Source: Metopolophium dirhodum
Taxonomy: Eukaryota > Arthropoda > Insecta > Hemiptera > Aphididae
DNA length: 64,000 bases
Direction: 5' to 3'
Assembly (NCBI RefSeq): GCF_019925205.1
Contig: NC_083563.1
Span: 7,068,001-7,132,000 of the forward strand
Position numbers and translations under genes: made by a program. The notes under the pieces are model-generated. The model was not told the DNA's origin. It worked only from the letters and a program-made list of their open reading frames with translations, and ran no database searches. Below, in pieces: positions 36,491-50,018 of this stretch. How positions within the stretch are numbered: the stretch's first letter is position 1; each line of letters starts with the position of its first letter.

Positions 36491-39409
36491 TTCTATAGGT
36501 GTACAATATCAAAGGTTGGGTCCCATACGTGTCGGCAGTCCTGTATAATAGGGCTATTCAAAATATAATACAACCGTGTTGATGTAGAGGAATGGGGAAA
36601 GGGAATTATTATACTATACCTAATGGCGTATTCGCCTGTAAAATCGAAGACTGACTTTCAATGGAGTCTGTGTTATTATTGTATTCAATAAATAGTTAAA
36701 TATCATAGTTTAAAGCGATTTTCGTTGACAGTTTTATTCAAATAACATAATAACACTAAAACCAAACCATGTGGAAATCCACATTATAAACATGTTTTTA
36801 TTTAGGTATCGTCAAAATCAAAACAAGTTAACAAAATATACCATAATGCCTCCACAGATAGAACACGGCTTTTTGAAACGACGCAAATAGGTCGTAAGAG
36901 TTTTGTTAACATATTTTCATGAAGCTATAGTACTATTGTAGACTGTACTACAACTGTATAAGAAGTTTAATGCTTCGTTATTTATTTTATATTATATTAG
37001 TAAAGCTCAATAATAAATAGTACCTTAATATGTTAAAAATTAAATATTTAATACATAAGTGAATACACATTAAATTGACTAGTTTTAAGTATTGTAAAAA
37101 TGCTGCTGGTATGAGAAAAATACTTGATATTATGTGTTGTTAATTTTGTAAAACAATTAAATTATATTGATAATATATTAACTTTCAATAGCCAAATATG
37201 ATTACATTTTGTCTATTTTAAATGATTACACAATTTAACAAAATAATCCGTAATACATGAATTAACTATATATGATTTGAAGTTTATTTACGATTATAAT
37301 TTCAAGTGTTATTAAATTTATATTTAAAGGAAAGAACTTTTTGAAAAAGTGATGTAAATATAAAAATAGATAAAACTATAGTAGTGATTTGAAATTGACG
37401 TAACGTATAAAAAATAACACCACCTGAGCTTCGAACGAGGATATCATTTGTGATACCGTCAAAGCGATAGAATTTTAGGTTCTTTTTGTAGATAAATGCA
37501 AATTGAAAATTAATATTAGGAATTCAACAAATTATGTATAAATAACTTATTTAAAGTATTAAGGTATTAGTAAGTATAATTATTATTATTAGTGTCTAAT
37601 TTCCGATTTATTAAAACTACATAATGTGACTAAAATATGAAAATTTGCTTTATGAGAGAAAAAAAATATATTTACTCTAAACATAAACTATTCAGAGAAA
37701 AAACAGTAACTTTTAAATATTTTATCGAAATACTTACTTAATCTAAAATAATAAGCAAACATAAAATAACTTATTGAAATATTTTAATTCTTCGTAATTG
37801 TTGTATAAACTATTTCTATTGTTTAAAATTTTAACTTTAAAATTATCTCATAATAATAAAAATACTAATAAGTATAAGCTCCGTATAATATACAATCAAA
37901 TTATTAGGTTAATATGATCATAATAATATTTATTATAGATACCTACCTAATATTTATAAATGTATTATAGATACCTACCTACTAATATTAAATTAACTTA
38001 CCATTTAACAATTAATCGTCCAGTTTAAAATGTAACTAGATAACTATTATGTTGTAGATACCTATTTTGTTTGAGTAGAAGTATCAGAAATGCATATTTA
38101 AATGGCTATATACAGAAAATATAATAAAAACTATATATTTATTATGTAGAGTCATTAATAGATTATCAACATAAATACTTCACTTTGAGTTTATAAAAAT
38201 TCATTTTTTAAATTTTGCAAATGTAAATGTTGTAATAAATCACTAAATTATAGTTAATTGTTATTTTTATTGCTTTATATAATTAATAATTATAAATCAA
38301 CGTATAATGTTATTTGCGTTATCCTTATTTCACAAAAATAAAAACATTTTACATTTTTTTATTATTTAGATGAGTATCTGGGGTAATTTATACTTAGTAT
38401 CACATTTAGTTTGATGTCCTGTTTACTAATTTTCGTATAATTTTTTTTATGATTAATTGTATTTGAATTATAAAATTATTCTAATAAATATTTTTAAATC
38501 TATATAAAATTGATTATTATTGATAACTTAAGTTTGGTACTTTTTTTTAGGAAATAAAAGTAATTGAAAACTATTTTATTTGTTACAGTAAATTTAATTG
38601 TATTTTAATTACAAAATATTCGGTAGTGGGATTGAATGCAATGAGTGTACATTTAAAGTTAATCATATTATGAGTTATATTATTGTCATGAAAATTTACA
38701 TAATATAATACAATTAAGTGATTTATGTTTAAATTAAAACTTTTAAATTACATCTATTTGAATTTGTATAATAATTCCTATACAATTAGGTATGTGGCTA
38801 TTTCAAACCAGACACGTTTCGAGCATACATTTATTATATTATTATTATTATCGTTAATATTATTTTAGTTAAAATTTGTAAATATACAACTTTAAAATTC
38901 TATTTAAATTTTTGCTGAATAATAATTTCTATCAAATCATGAGGACTTGAAAACCAGAAACGTTTCGTCTATTATGTTGTAAAGTAACTAAACAGTAGGT
39001 ACACTATATATAACCGTACATTATTATTATTTTAGGAAAGCATTTAACATAATATTATTATTTACCACTATTGTATAGGTATTGTATTCGAAATCGATTT
39101 TTGCGGTTCTTGTGGAGAATATAATAATAGTTACACGGTAATAATAATAATATATAGGTTATCGTTTCGAGTGACCAACATATTACTCTGCGAAACAGAG
39201 TTTAGATATTCGGTCGTTGTGTGGGCAATTTATTTGTATTAATTCAACAAGTTCAGATCGTAATATTCATCACCGGCGTTATTGTATGCAAGAACGATAA
39301 TTTCTGTGCCCCAGTCTGAACATGCTTGACTGCAAATTGGAGCTTTTGCGCTTAAACGTCCAGTGCACTCGGGAGTTATCTAGAAATTAAGGGGAACAGA
39401 GAGTGTACT
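36491..39409. other. AT-rich gene-free stretch
   Basis: No supported feature. A near-duplicate TTATAGATACCTACCTA occurs twice (37933 and 37965). The last ~230 bases are of higher complexity without a usable frame. Confidence 0.45.
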
Positions 39410-39511
39410 ACACACACAGACACAGACACACACACACACACACACATACACACACACACACACACACACATACACACACACACACAGACACACACACACA
39501 CACACACACAC
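39410..39511. repeat. (CA)n microsatellite, ~100 bp
   Basis: CA units with occasional GA and TA interruptions. The Cys/Val-rich minus-strand frame over it is accidental. Confidence 0.95.
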
Positions 39512-41549
39512 CGGTGGCAACCCCATGACAAACGGATAGTTAGCTGGAGGCGTCCGAGTCCATTGCATTATTCATAAGATCCCGTGCCCCACCGCTCATC
39601 GGTGTATGAGGGCAAACAGCTGTACTCGAGTCAATTTTATACAGTCGGTCTGACGGTAAACCGTATCTATAACTTCTTTCACCACCAACGAAGACGAGCT
39701 TTTATGAAAAATCACCACGTTCGGAATACATTAAATAATATCTATATATATGTATGTACGTAATATTTATATATATATATTATACACGCACGTATATTAT
39801 ATATGTCTTATATACGTGTATAAATATTTATTATGTATCGAATAGTTTTGGAAAACGTTTCATAGCTGCACGCACTCGGGGTAACCCGAGTAAAAGTTGC
39901 TGGTGGTTTTTTTTTTTTTATAATATAAGAGCGCACACAATTTTAAATATTAATTTATTGAAAACAGATTTAAGAAACGACAAAAGAAGTAGCGGAAATA
40001 TACCATGCGTACATATTTCAGTGACTAATTTCGTTATTTATTTATAAGAGCTGTACGTTCCTTTCACGTGTAAAATTTATTTGAGTAAGTCAATTTTTGA
40101 CAATGGCAGTTTGACCTATTTCTCCCATGTTGCTTCCAGTCAAAATCAATTACATTTATAATATTGTTATTAATTTCATACAATTTGAATCATCGTAGTT
40201 TTTTAAATCACTCTATTTAATTGGATGGATATTAACTGAATTAAAATATTAATAAGTACCTACTTTGGATTAATATTCACTAGTATTTGCTTTATATTTA
40301 ACGCATATTATTATGTTTATGTTCTGTTATATTACCTAACTCTATCTTTATAAAAAATACATAATGGGTTTATTAACAAAAGTGAAACATTTAAGTAGTA
40401 TTGAATATTATATCCTTTTTCATAAAAAAATTTTTTACGGTACATGAAATCTTTTAAGTTTCGAAAATAGCAAGAATGCCATTAGCTTAAGTATATTAAT
40501 CATAAATATAATATAATAATATTAGTTTTTTTTCCGGTAGAAAAGAATGAAATAATAATAATAATCTCGAATATTTTAATATGTCTACAACAATAAATTG
40601 AAATTATTTAAAATGATGAAACTAACAAACTGAAATAAATATATGATCAAAACAAATACCTATCAGACTTAACAACACTGGAGAATGCATGTTTTTTTTT
40701 TTAATTTTGATGAGTACACGCTTTCAAAAAAAAAAATAAGATTGCACCTTTAACCTTGAATATTCTTCAACGATCCGTCAAATACAATTCCCTAGAGATG
40801 AATCACGGCGAATACCAACCCACTCACTGTTCTTCTTTTTATTAAAATGATTGGTTTATAAATCAATTTAAATTTTGAAAGTAAAAACAATTTTACTCTT
40901 TAAAATGTTTTTTTTCCAATATTATGTTTTATTACTATACATAATAATTATTATATTATACATAGGTACTCCGTGTAATGAAAATATAGTACGTAACTGA
41001 TTCGGTGAGCAGAAAATCAATTTCAATTTTTAGAAGTGTAAGTATAATATATTTTATATGACTAGTCGTAATTTATATAGAGGTTCTATAAAAATAGATT
41101 CTATAATATATAAATCATGAAAATTATTCCTTTAACAAACGATGTATTGGCTTGAATATAAAATAGAACCAATAATCTTCAAAACCCTATGTTATAGAAA
41201 AACACAGAACAAGGGTGTCAGATCCCCATAACTTTTTTATTTATTTTTTTAATAAGTCCAGTAAGAAATTTTAAAACAATCAGGAAACTATTAAACAGGT
41301 AGAATACTAAATTACGGCATAAAAGAAATACAGTTATCATTTTTGACCTTGTTTTTTAATTTATTATTTTACACGAATTTACTGAAATAATGTTTTTTTA
41401 GATGATCGATGCTTTAAAAAAATGAGTAAAGAAGCCACCCAATTATAACACTTTATTGTTGATTTTTAAAAGTTATAAAATCTATTTATGTATTTAGACA
41501 TGTTTTTTTTTTAGAATTAAAATTGTAAAAGGTTTCTTTACCATTTGCA
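39512..41549. other. Gene-free stretch
   Basis: 39512-39700 is GC-richer with no usable frame. A TA-rich run follows at 39740-39790. Otherwise AT-rich filler. Confidence 0.45.
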
Positions 41550-41727
41550 TTTTAAGCGTCTAGGAGGACTGCCTGGGATTGTGAGGGAGGAAAGGTCTTT
41601 AATTAAAGAGTTTGAGTGGGAAGAAAGACGGTTGTCTTATTTTATAAAAGTGATTGGCTTCTTCATGGATTGTTTTTAATTTCAGGTCTGTGTGGAGAGT
41701 ATGAATAGATATGTAAGGGGGAGCATT
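41550..41727 (-). pseudogene. Decayed Jockey-like LINE ORF2 C-terminus
   Basis: Read on the minus strand from 41727: APPYISIHTLHTDLKLKTI followed by HEEANHFYK, then after a frame change NSLIKDLSSLTIPGSPPRRL. The order HTDLKLKTI, then ...FY, then NSLI..LS, then IPG.PPRRLK is the typical end of insect Jockey-type non-LTR ORF2 proteins. At least one frameshift and a stop are present and no catalytic domain remains. The first of these motifs is hydrophobic in spacing as expected. Confidence 0.72.
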
Positions 41728-42550
41728 AAATTTTAACTTAGATTATACCTATAAAAAATGTCTGCATTATTATTTATTTTATAACTCTTATATCAAGCCT
41801 TAGCTATAAAAATTGAAAATTTTATACATTTTTAACAACAAAATAATTTGCAAATGTTCGTGGTTCTTATAAATGTTGTCAACATATTAACTTCAAATAC
41901 TTATGACAAATTAATGTGACTTTCCGGTAAAAATTTTTAATTTAATAAAGGTAGAAAAACTGATACGGAATAAATGTAAATAAATGTAATACATTTTCAA
42001 ATCTTAGATATAAAAATAACATTTTTATACATTAATTCTAACTCATAATACTTAACAAATGTTAATAATTTCGTAAAAAATCTTCCTTCAGACGTTCATA
42101 GTTAACATTAATGTGTATTAACTCCAAATTTGTTTTTACTTCACTAATAACAATTTATAAGCAACTTTTAATTACATTTTCAAGTTTTTTGATTGAACGA
42201 TAAATTGTTTGTCAATAATAATCAAAAATAAAAATTTCTCACAAGCTTAAAAGAATCAAAACATTTTACTTTCTGTATGAAAAATGGTTTTATAAATATT
42301 TTTTTAAATTTTAAAGCCCCTACAGTTATTCGTTTTGGAGATACTACAAATTACATATTGTCAAAATCGAAAATTTTGTGTATAAATTTACCCAATTTTA
42401 TTCCCCGTCACTTTTGAAAGCTATTGAGAATTTTTTTCTTTTAACCCTCAAAATACAAAATAGATTCACTTTCCAGAAAAAATGCTCAAGTAATATATTG
42501 CAACATTTTTACTGTCCCAAAAGGTAATGACAGACGGAACAAAAAGTTCG
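41728..42550. other. AT-rich, probably repeat-derived
   Basis: No gene. The tone of the sequence resembles the interior of the dispersed repeat whose right end follows at 42551, and of 49100-49960. Confidence 0.35.
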
Positions 42551-42596
42551 CATCATTTTAAAATCAATACATCCATCGCTCTGTTTAGAATCTGAA
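42551..42596 (+). repeat. Right end of dispersed aphid-type repeat
   Basis: CATTTTAAAATCAATACATC then CATCGCTCTG and AGAATCTGAA match, with changes, the right end at 3752-3796 and the copy at 49962-50018. Confidence 0.5.
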
Positions 42597-43229
42597 AGGT
42601 CAGGAAACTCTGTTCTGTGCAATATATATAGTACAGTACCATAGTATAATAGAAACAAGATATCGACAGTGTATATATATCTAATGGCCGGTTTCACTAC
42701 CACATATTAGGTCGGGTTTACTATATTCTGCTTTCATAGTAAAACGTGATAATTGCATTCGTAACGAATAATATATTATTATGACCGTTTAGTAATAAGA
42801 GATAGTCACTGCAAGGACAATTATAATATGATAGTATCTATGAAAACATGGTATCACACTATCATCTATCAAAGTTTCATGGTAGTTGATAGTGGATTAG
42901 GGTAAGTTATTGAGTCTCCCATCAAAAACTATTATTTGATACCCTAATGACTAGGAGCCAGATTTCAGTGCAAAGTGGTACGGTTTTGGTTCCTCTAGAA
43001 TTGTACAATCCAAGTAGGTTATCTACTTACCTACCTAACTCGATTTAGTCAAATCATGTAACATTTGCCTACATCGAAAGTAAACATTTTAATTTGCATA
43101 TATAATTCGTAGCGTTTTTAGGTTATTTTATATTCTATTTTAGATCGTATTTATTATAATATATTTTTTTAGTTTTTGTGTAGAATCAGGTAATTGAGAG
43201 TGTAGGCAATCTTAATAGGTGTCTTCTTG
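42597..43229. other. Gene-free stretch
   Basis: A short palindromic cluster CACTATCA...TGATAGTG (42864-42895) is present. Nothing else is supported. Confidence 0.45.
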
Positions 43230-43648
43230 CCCGCATGCACGCTATCTCCGTCTTACAAATGTACAACATAGCGAAAACTGTTTTGTGAACAACTATGCTC
43301 CATCTATATTTATACTACAATTAACTTAATTCCACAACTTATAAGGAAGAACTTTAACTGTGTCGTGGCGTTGTTGTTTTTTTTTTTTATAGCACTTAGC
43401 AATTATTTTTAATAATTAAATGAAAAATACAAAAAAAAACCTAATGTTCTCAAACTGATTACTTTGATTGTATTTACGTTATTCAAATAATAAAAACACT
43501 ACGGCGTACGAGACAGGTAAAGTTCTTCCCTATGTGTTATGGAATTTTAGTAATTCTACTATAAATACAGAGGGAGCATAGTTGTCCCACGCAAAACAAT
43601 TTTTGCTATGTTGTGCATTTGTAAGACGAAAACAATAACGCATGCGGG
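43230..43648. mobile_element. Fold-back element with ~155-bp inverted arms
   Basis: The left arm 43230-43385 and right arm 43490-43648 are reverse complements for most of their length: CCCGCATGC, GTCTTACAAATG.ACAACAT, TGTTTTG, ACAACTATGCTCC.TCT, GAAGAACTTTA.CTG are shared. The spacer is ~100 bp of AT-rich sequence. There is no coding frame. TTAA tetramers lie just outside both arms (43212-43215 and 43661-43664) and may mark the true ends. A fragment resembling the right arm occurs at 48846-48888, showing it is a repeated family. Confidence 0.78.
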
Positions 43649-43664
43649 TGTAGCGTTCTCTTAA

Positions 43665-46600
43665 AAAATTTCGTTAGCAATGCAAATGTGTGCAATGCTT
43701 GTTATTTAACAAGTATAAAATAATTGAACGTAGAGTATAACAAAATATTAGTTTAATATTAATTGTAAATCTTAAGAATTAATACTATTATAACAATATT
43801 ATGTTGTTCACTGCATGATAAATACCATCGTCAAAGTGTCATTTCCAATCTTTTCACCATTAGAATAATTTTTAATATAAAAATTGGATACGTGAGTGTG
43901 GTAATTTTATTTACAAGGCAACCTATTTTCACCGGTAAAAAAATTACCGCAAATTTTAACAACTTTTTTTTACCACTTAAAATGTTTTGTGACCCCATTT
44001 TAAATTAATTGTAAATAATTATGGTTTATGAACATTTTTATCAGTTTTTGGCGGTAGAGTGTTAACAATACGTCTACACCACCAAAAAGTAGCTAACCAC
44101 ATTATAACAAAATTGCAGTATAATTGTAAACTGTTACTAATTATAAAAATTAAAATAGATTTGTTTTTTCCACTGATAGTGTTTTTAATAACTGTGACTT
44201 TTTAAATTTTAAGTGTCATGGTAAAAAATGCATTTTATATGTTCTTAAATCTGAGGTTGTCATAAAGTCATGCGTATTGTAGTTAAACTATACGTCTTAT
44301 AGTTAGGTTTCAGTATTTTCACATACCATCACAATTAATTTTAATAAAATGTATTTTATTACCATTGACACAAATAAGAAAGTACAATACTTTGTTATTG
44401 ATTGATTATTATTTATTACTTATTAGTTATTAGATATAGTAACCTATAACTTACACAATAGTGATATATTAACTAAGATAGTAGCATTAAGACAATAATT
44501 ATTTGAACTAGCCACGAGTTAAAATTAAATTTGCCTTAAATAGTTGAATTGTAAGTATAAAAATATAGAAATTATCGGTTTGTGTGAAATCAAAGAAACA
44601 GGGAAAAAACCCAGTGAAAATAATTGGGTAAAATAGTAGGACGAAAACTTCACGTCCCGGACATCCGTGTGCACCTGGCACAAGAACAAAGGGCTTCCAA
44701 GGCTCTTAATTTTTTGGTGGTACTTTAGTACACTATGGTACTGCGAGTTACATGCTGAAACACCATTACTTTTATGTTGTTCACTCTCTTTCGACGAGCA
44801 AAGGTGTCGGAAACCAAACCATTAACGCGGCGAGACTTCCATTAGCACCGCATGCTCCCATTTTGCCTTGACTAAAAAAAAATCGTACGACGCATTACCG
44901 TCTTTCCTATCACTTTTTATTTTCGTTTTTCTTTTTAAAATTTTTTTTTTTTCATTTTAAACCATCAAATTTGAGTTTTATGTTTTTGATAATATTCGTC
45001 TGAGAGTTACAACGACACACTTTTTTCATTCAACTTTTATGACAAACATTTGTATTGGTCGTTGTAAAAAGGTATTTTGTATCATGAATTCAGACGTGGG
45101 GGTATCTCTATCTGACGACCCTTACAAAGCCATAACTGTTTGATTTTTATTTTGTCTCTCGAACCATTTGGTTCTATATATATATGCATGTTTGTAATGT
45201 ATGCGAACAGATTTTTTCTTATTTTCAGGTAGTCAACTAAACTTTAATAGTGATTCGAGAGAGAATTTGGTAACGTTTTATATTATATAATTTGGAATTG
45301 TCTACCTTTTTATTTATATTTACAATATACTGCAGTTCACTTTTATCTTTAGTTTTACTTTTCATTTCTATTTCCACGTTACATCCCTATAATAATACGT
45401 TTTTCAATTGAATGTGGACTAATTCAACATTCTATGCTAATAATCACTTAAAATCTTCTTCTCATATAAAATATGCGCAGGTTAGTTTATACCGAGCGTA
45501 TAATAATATATACTATTAATGGTACTTATAGTATTAAGTATATTGTATATATCATAATATTGGGATTGATACAAAATATGAAATATTACCAACAGAAGCA
45601 TTAAAAATAAATGTTGAATGTATGCATTATACATTTTTGACATGATAGTATTGTATGTAAAATATAATTAATTTAATAGTTTTATAAAACAGTTTAGGAA
45701 AAAACTAATGGTTTTAGTAAAAACAATTTAACGTTGATAAGGAAAGACATCCGAACGACTGAACAGTTTAATTATCATAAATCAAAACTCGGTTGAAAAA
45801 CGTATGAAATTTTATGGAACAAAAAAAGTTGTGATTAAATGGTTGACTTTTGCACGGTATGGTCCAAAAAAGTTTTTGTCATCCCTATAATGTATGTTCC
45901 CGCATACATGGAAATATAAATAGCTAGATAGACGAACGCTTACATTTACACAGACGTGCTAGGTATCTCTTTCTTATATGGTTATAACTTGTATAGTGGT
46001 TATACGAATAATCATTATTATGCTCACATGATCTTGGATTATATTTTAAGAAAAACGTAAAGATAAAAATAAAAAAAGTTTTAACTCCGCAAAACCTCAA
46101 AATATTATAAGGCTTAAATAACTTTTTATTTTACCAAGTATTTTTTTTTATATATAATTTATGACGCATTTTTTGTTAGAACATCATGGTATTTATGAAA
46201 CATAATACAATATTTATATAATACATAGTGTATAGGTCTATATGTATATATCGCATGGGTTATGCCTATAAAATATATGCATATAATAATATTAATATGA
46301 TTTATATGAATGAAATTATATTAATATGAGAGTATTATATATATTTATATTTATATTTTCCATTAATTTCTATTATATGATATGGTTATAAATGCATCAA
46401 GAATTTGGAAATAGTAATAACTAGTTATTTATTTTTATGAAGCTTAAACAAAAAATGCTACTATCTAAAAAAAAAATGACAAAGTGTTTTATATTATGTA
46501 GTTTTAATAGGTATTTAAAACATCTATTAGGATCTACGTTAGTTTGTGTAATATTGCCAAAATTTAAATACTCTTACCGCTGAGTACATGCCATTATCTT

Positions 46601-46838
46601 TAGGTGCCTATTATTATTATTATTATTATTATATTACACAAATATGTTATGAGTACTAAGTACTTTTTGTGTCCAATTCCTGTATGTACACTATGCGTCG
46701 CTATACATAACATACCTATTAAGTCAGTTATACACTGAACATTTTTAATCTGATTTTATCTTTTTTTAGATAAGTCTGGATAATTTCAATAGTATACAAT
46801 ATACATAGAAGTGTATGTCAGGCAGACATCAGATTCTT
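43665..46838. other. Gene-free stretch
   Basis: Contains a small hairpin at 44043-44088 (TTTTTGGCGGT and its partner ACCACCAAAAAG) and a higher-complexity patch at 44620-44900 with no usable frame. (TTA)n lies at 46610-46632. The rest is AT-rich. Confidence 0.45.
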
Positions 46839-47330
46839 TTAAAAGTTTGATAAGTGTATATCAACTGATTTTGTTGAAGGTCCGAGGATTTCGTGTAAAG
46901 TTTCTGGAAGTTGATATTTAATTATTAATTTGGTACCTATATTGTGGGCCTTTGAGAGGTTTCTGTATTCGACTGACATGTGCGTACCATCAGCTGGGAA
47001 TGAAGGTGGAGGATTTTTCTTGGCCACGATGTATGTGGGCTATTCGACGATGGTTGGTTATAACCATGACAATGTATATAGGTACGTCGGCCACATTGTG
47101 ATGTGCATATCTCTCGATGTTTACTGTGTGTTGCGTTCTCCATATCTCATTGGTCGCACATACCAAAGCATGAAGATCATAGAACTTAACACGTAGGAAA
47201 TGTGGTGATGCGCAAACAAGATTCAAACACGTATCGTTTCTGGCATACGGCATACTTCTATATTTTGTCATGGTTATAGCCTTATGTTTTCCGGGTATAA
47301 TTACTGGTTTGGGCAACAGTAGGACGGTGG
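46839..47330 (-). other. GC-elevated block open on both strands, unidentified
   Basis: Three overlapping frames stay open for 62-108 codons on the minus strand (for example ALVCATNEIWRTQHTVNIER and KAHNIGTKLIIKYQLPETLH ending DIHLSNF) and one of 88 codons on the plus strand. The composition and variety of residues differ from chance AT-rich frames. It reads like a decayed mobile-element ORF or a pseudogene with frame changes. I cannot name the family or settle the strand. Confidence 0.3.
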
Positions 47331-47748
47331 ATTGTATGATATCTACAATTTTAACTTCTAAAGATGTATACTTACATTTTTAATGATTATAGTTAGAATT
47401 CATTCAAAAACAGAAAAATTAAAACTATTATGTAGAATATTAAAAACAAAATGTATACATTCATAATTCGCATAATATGTTAAATGTATAAAGGATTTCC
47501 GACTTATAGCATTGTGTTGTGTTGTTGTGGATGGGCAAAACATTAACCCTACAGTTGAAAAAATGAATACATTTCATAATTATAATATGGTTATGTCCAA
47601 TTCAATACAATTTTTTATTTAATTTATATTTTATGCGCATACCTATTTATTTGCGTTTTCTAGTAATAAAATAAGAAAAAGTGATCGTACTGAAGTAAAT
47701 TATTCTCTTAAAACGCTGTAAGTATGCTTTTCCTTATTGTTTTTACAG
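47331..47748. other. AT-rich gene-free stretch
   Basis: No supported feature. Confidence 0.5.
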
Positions 47749-47861
47749 TAAAATTGGTCAATTTGTTTAAAAGAGAACTTGCTAGAGTCACGGAACGTGC
47801 TGGAAACGGATAAAAAATTGAAAACAAAGTGATAGCGATATATCGCGGCAACCAGAAATGG
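47749..47861 (+). other. Possible non-coding (UTR) exon
   Basis: A good acceptor (TTCCTTATTGTTTTTACAG, AG at 47747-47748) and a strong donor (AAATG|GTGAGTT, GT at 47862-47863) bracket 113 bases. All three frames contain stops, so if real it would be untranslated. It includes the perfect palindrome GCGATATATCGC. The evidence is splice-site shape only. Confidence 0.2.
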
Positions 47862-47863
47862 TG

Positions 47864-48845
47864 AGTTGTGTGCATCGAGATAGCGAAGCGTTTTACAGAT
47901 CTGACAGTAGACAAATAACCAGCAGTAAATTTTCAGCTTCTTTTTTGGGAGAAAAGAATAATCCAAGTCATATGGAAAATAAGTTTGGTTGAAAACCTAC
48001 TCTTGACAACCGTTTATTATTTTTGTGCTTTCATTACAGTCAAAACATTTATCAATGTTAATTAAAATGTTCAAATATGAATTGTTGGTTCATTGTGATT
48101 TTAGCTGTGAGCAGATTTTTCATATTTAATGTTGCGTTTAATTGTTTTTGCTCCATATTGTAACACTATTTGATGAACAAATCAATTCTTAATTTTATAA
48201 CAAAAAATATTATATTTATAAAAATAATAAATGAATTATGATTAATATTCAATGTTATTAAGGTATTAATGGTATTATAAATAATAAATATGTTAAATAA
48301 TTAAAAAAAAATACTTAATAGAAAAGTAGAACTGCATTAAAATATTATAGAACTAATGACGTATTATTATATTATATTATATTTTAATTTGTTTTTATGT
48401 ACTTGTCGTCGTATTACACAGTCCAATAAAATCCAATAAAATACAAATTGTTTTATTATATTCAGAGATAGCCAACTTATGAAAAGGAAAGGATTGACCA
48501 AATAAAAATAATAGATGTAATTTAGGATAAAAAAAACTATAACTAATAGCTTTGCGTGTATGATAATACATATAAATATATTATATAACACTGTGATTAT
48601 TTTAATGATGAACACTCTTTAACACGCTTTTTTTTTACGATAATTCAGTTTTTAAGTGAGTTATGAGCATTTCTAATTTACGCTTTATTTTATATGCATA
48701 ACTTACTAAAAATTGAACTATCGTCAAAAACCCACATAATAACACAGATAATGTACTTACCATCAAATTTCATAATAGGTCGATTCACACTAATTTTTAA
48801 AATAACGGAACTAAACGCATTCACATCAGCGTAAATTTGCTATTT
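47864..48845. other. AT-rich gene-free stretch
   Basis: No supported feature. Confidence 0.5.
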
Positions 48846-48888
48846 TACGCATTTGTTAGACGAAGACAACAAATGGCCGTCCTCTTAA
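48846..48888 (+). repeat. Fragment related to the fold-back element at 43230-43648
   Basis: GCATTTGTTAGACGAAGACA and, after a gap, CGTCCTCTTAA match the right arm (GCATTTGTAAGACGAAAACA ... CGTTCTCTTAA). Confidence 0.5.
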
Positions 48889-49961
48889 TGATATTATTAC
48901 TAGTATTCAAGTCCCCGCGAATAATATGTTTGAATTACAACAAAATACAAATAAATAAAATCATTTTAATTTTTTTAAATATATAATTTTTTTCAAATTT
49001 GAGATTAACGTGTCTGTAAAAAATAAAATTGTGTTTATTTATTTTTTGGTTTCAGTATCAAATACTTACGAAGAACCTTGAATTACAATTTCAAGTCTGA
49101 ACTGTGATAACTGAACATTTTATTATTTTTTAACGTAATTTTTTTTTTAAATGTTGTCGAATTCTGTCGACATTTGAATTTCAAATGCTTGTACATAAAA
49201 ATCGTTGATAGGTTATTTTAAATATTTTCAAATTGCTAAAAGAACATTGTATTAAATACTCAAACAAAATACCAAGCCTAAAATCTTTCATGAATACTTC
49301 AAAAAAAATTGTAATTTTAAAAACTTTAATGTTCTATACATTTGTGTAATTAAATCTAAATATTTTGAACATTTCATTAGTAACAGTGGAATGTTTCAAG
49401 TGTATACAGTTAATACTTTTTGAATTAAATCAAAAAAACTAAAATCGTTTGATAAAATTGTTATTGTATGCTTGAATATCCTATTTTGTCGACATGTACT
49501 TTAAACGATCATAAAACCATTTGTGGATTTAAGCTCAATATTTATATTTTTAATTTCTATTATAATAACTCATGAGCAGTGTATTAAATTTTCAAGCTTA
49601 TTTACTGAGCGAACTTTTTATTTGACATTTATAAAAAAAAACCTAAAATTAAATCGAAAATTTGAAATGTTTTTATAATAGATCAAAAAAAAGTCAAAAT
49701 ATTTTGAAAATAACACCATTAATAAAAAAAGCCAATATAAAAATGTTATGAAATTGTCAATTATTTACGATTATATTATTATTAACAACAACAAAATAAG
49801 AAAATAAATTAGCGTATAAATTCCCGTTTTACCTTTTGAATTTTAAAATGTTGACATCCCAAAAGAATATATTCGATTCAATTTGTTATCAAAAATCACA
49901 CTCAAGATTGAATATTGAAGCATTTTTTTCTTATATAAAACGTGTTGGTACACAAATAAAA
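48889..49961. other. AT-rich, probably repeat-derived
   Basis: Similar in character to 41760-42550. Probably interior of the repeat ending at 50018. No gene. Confidence 0.35.
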
Positions 49962-50018
49962 AACACACGTCATTGTAAAATCAATACATTCATCGCTTCA
50001 CTCTGAATCTAAAATATT
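49962..50018 (+). repeat. Right end of dispersed aphid-type repeat
   Basis: ACACACGTCATTGTAAAATC then AATACATTCATCGCTTCACT and CTGAATCTAAAA. Best-preserved copy of this end in the window. Confidence 0.55.

Noticed and set aside
39380..39568. Cys/Val-rich 62-codon frame
   Set aside because: Translation of the CA microsatellite.
48367..48615. 82-codon minus-strand frame resembling membrane segments
   Set aside because: Hydrophobic Ile/Phe/Leu/Tyr content comes from AT-rich sequence; no start context, no family.
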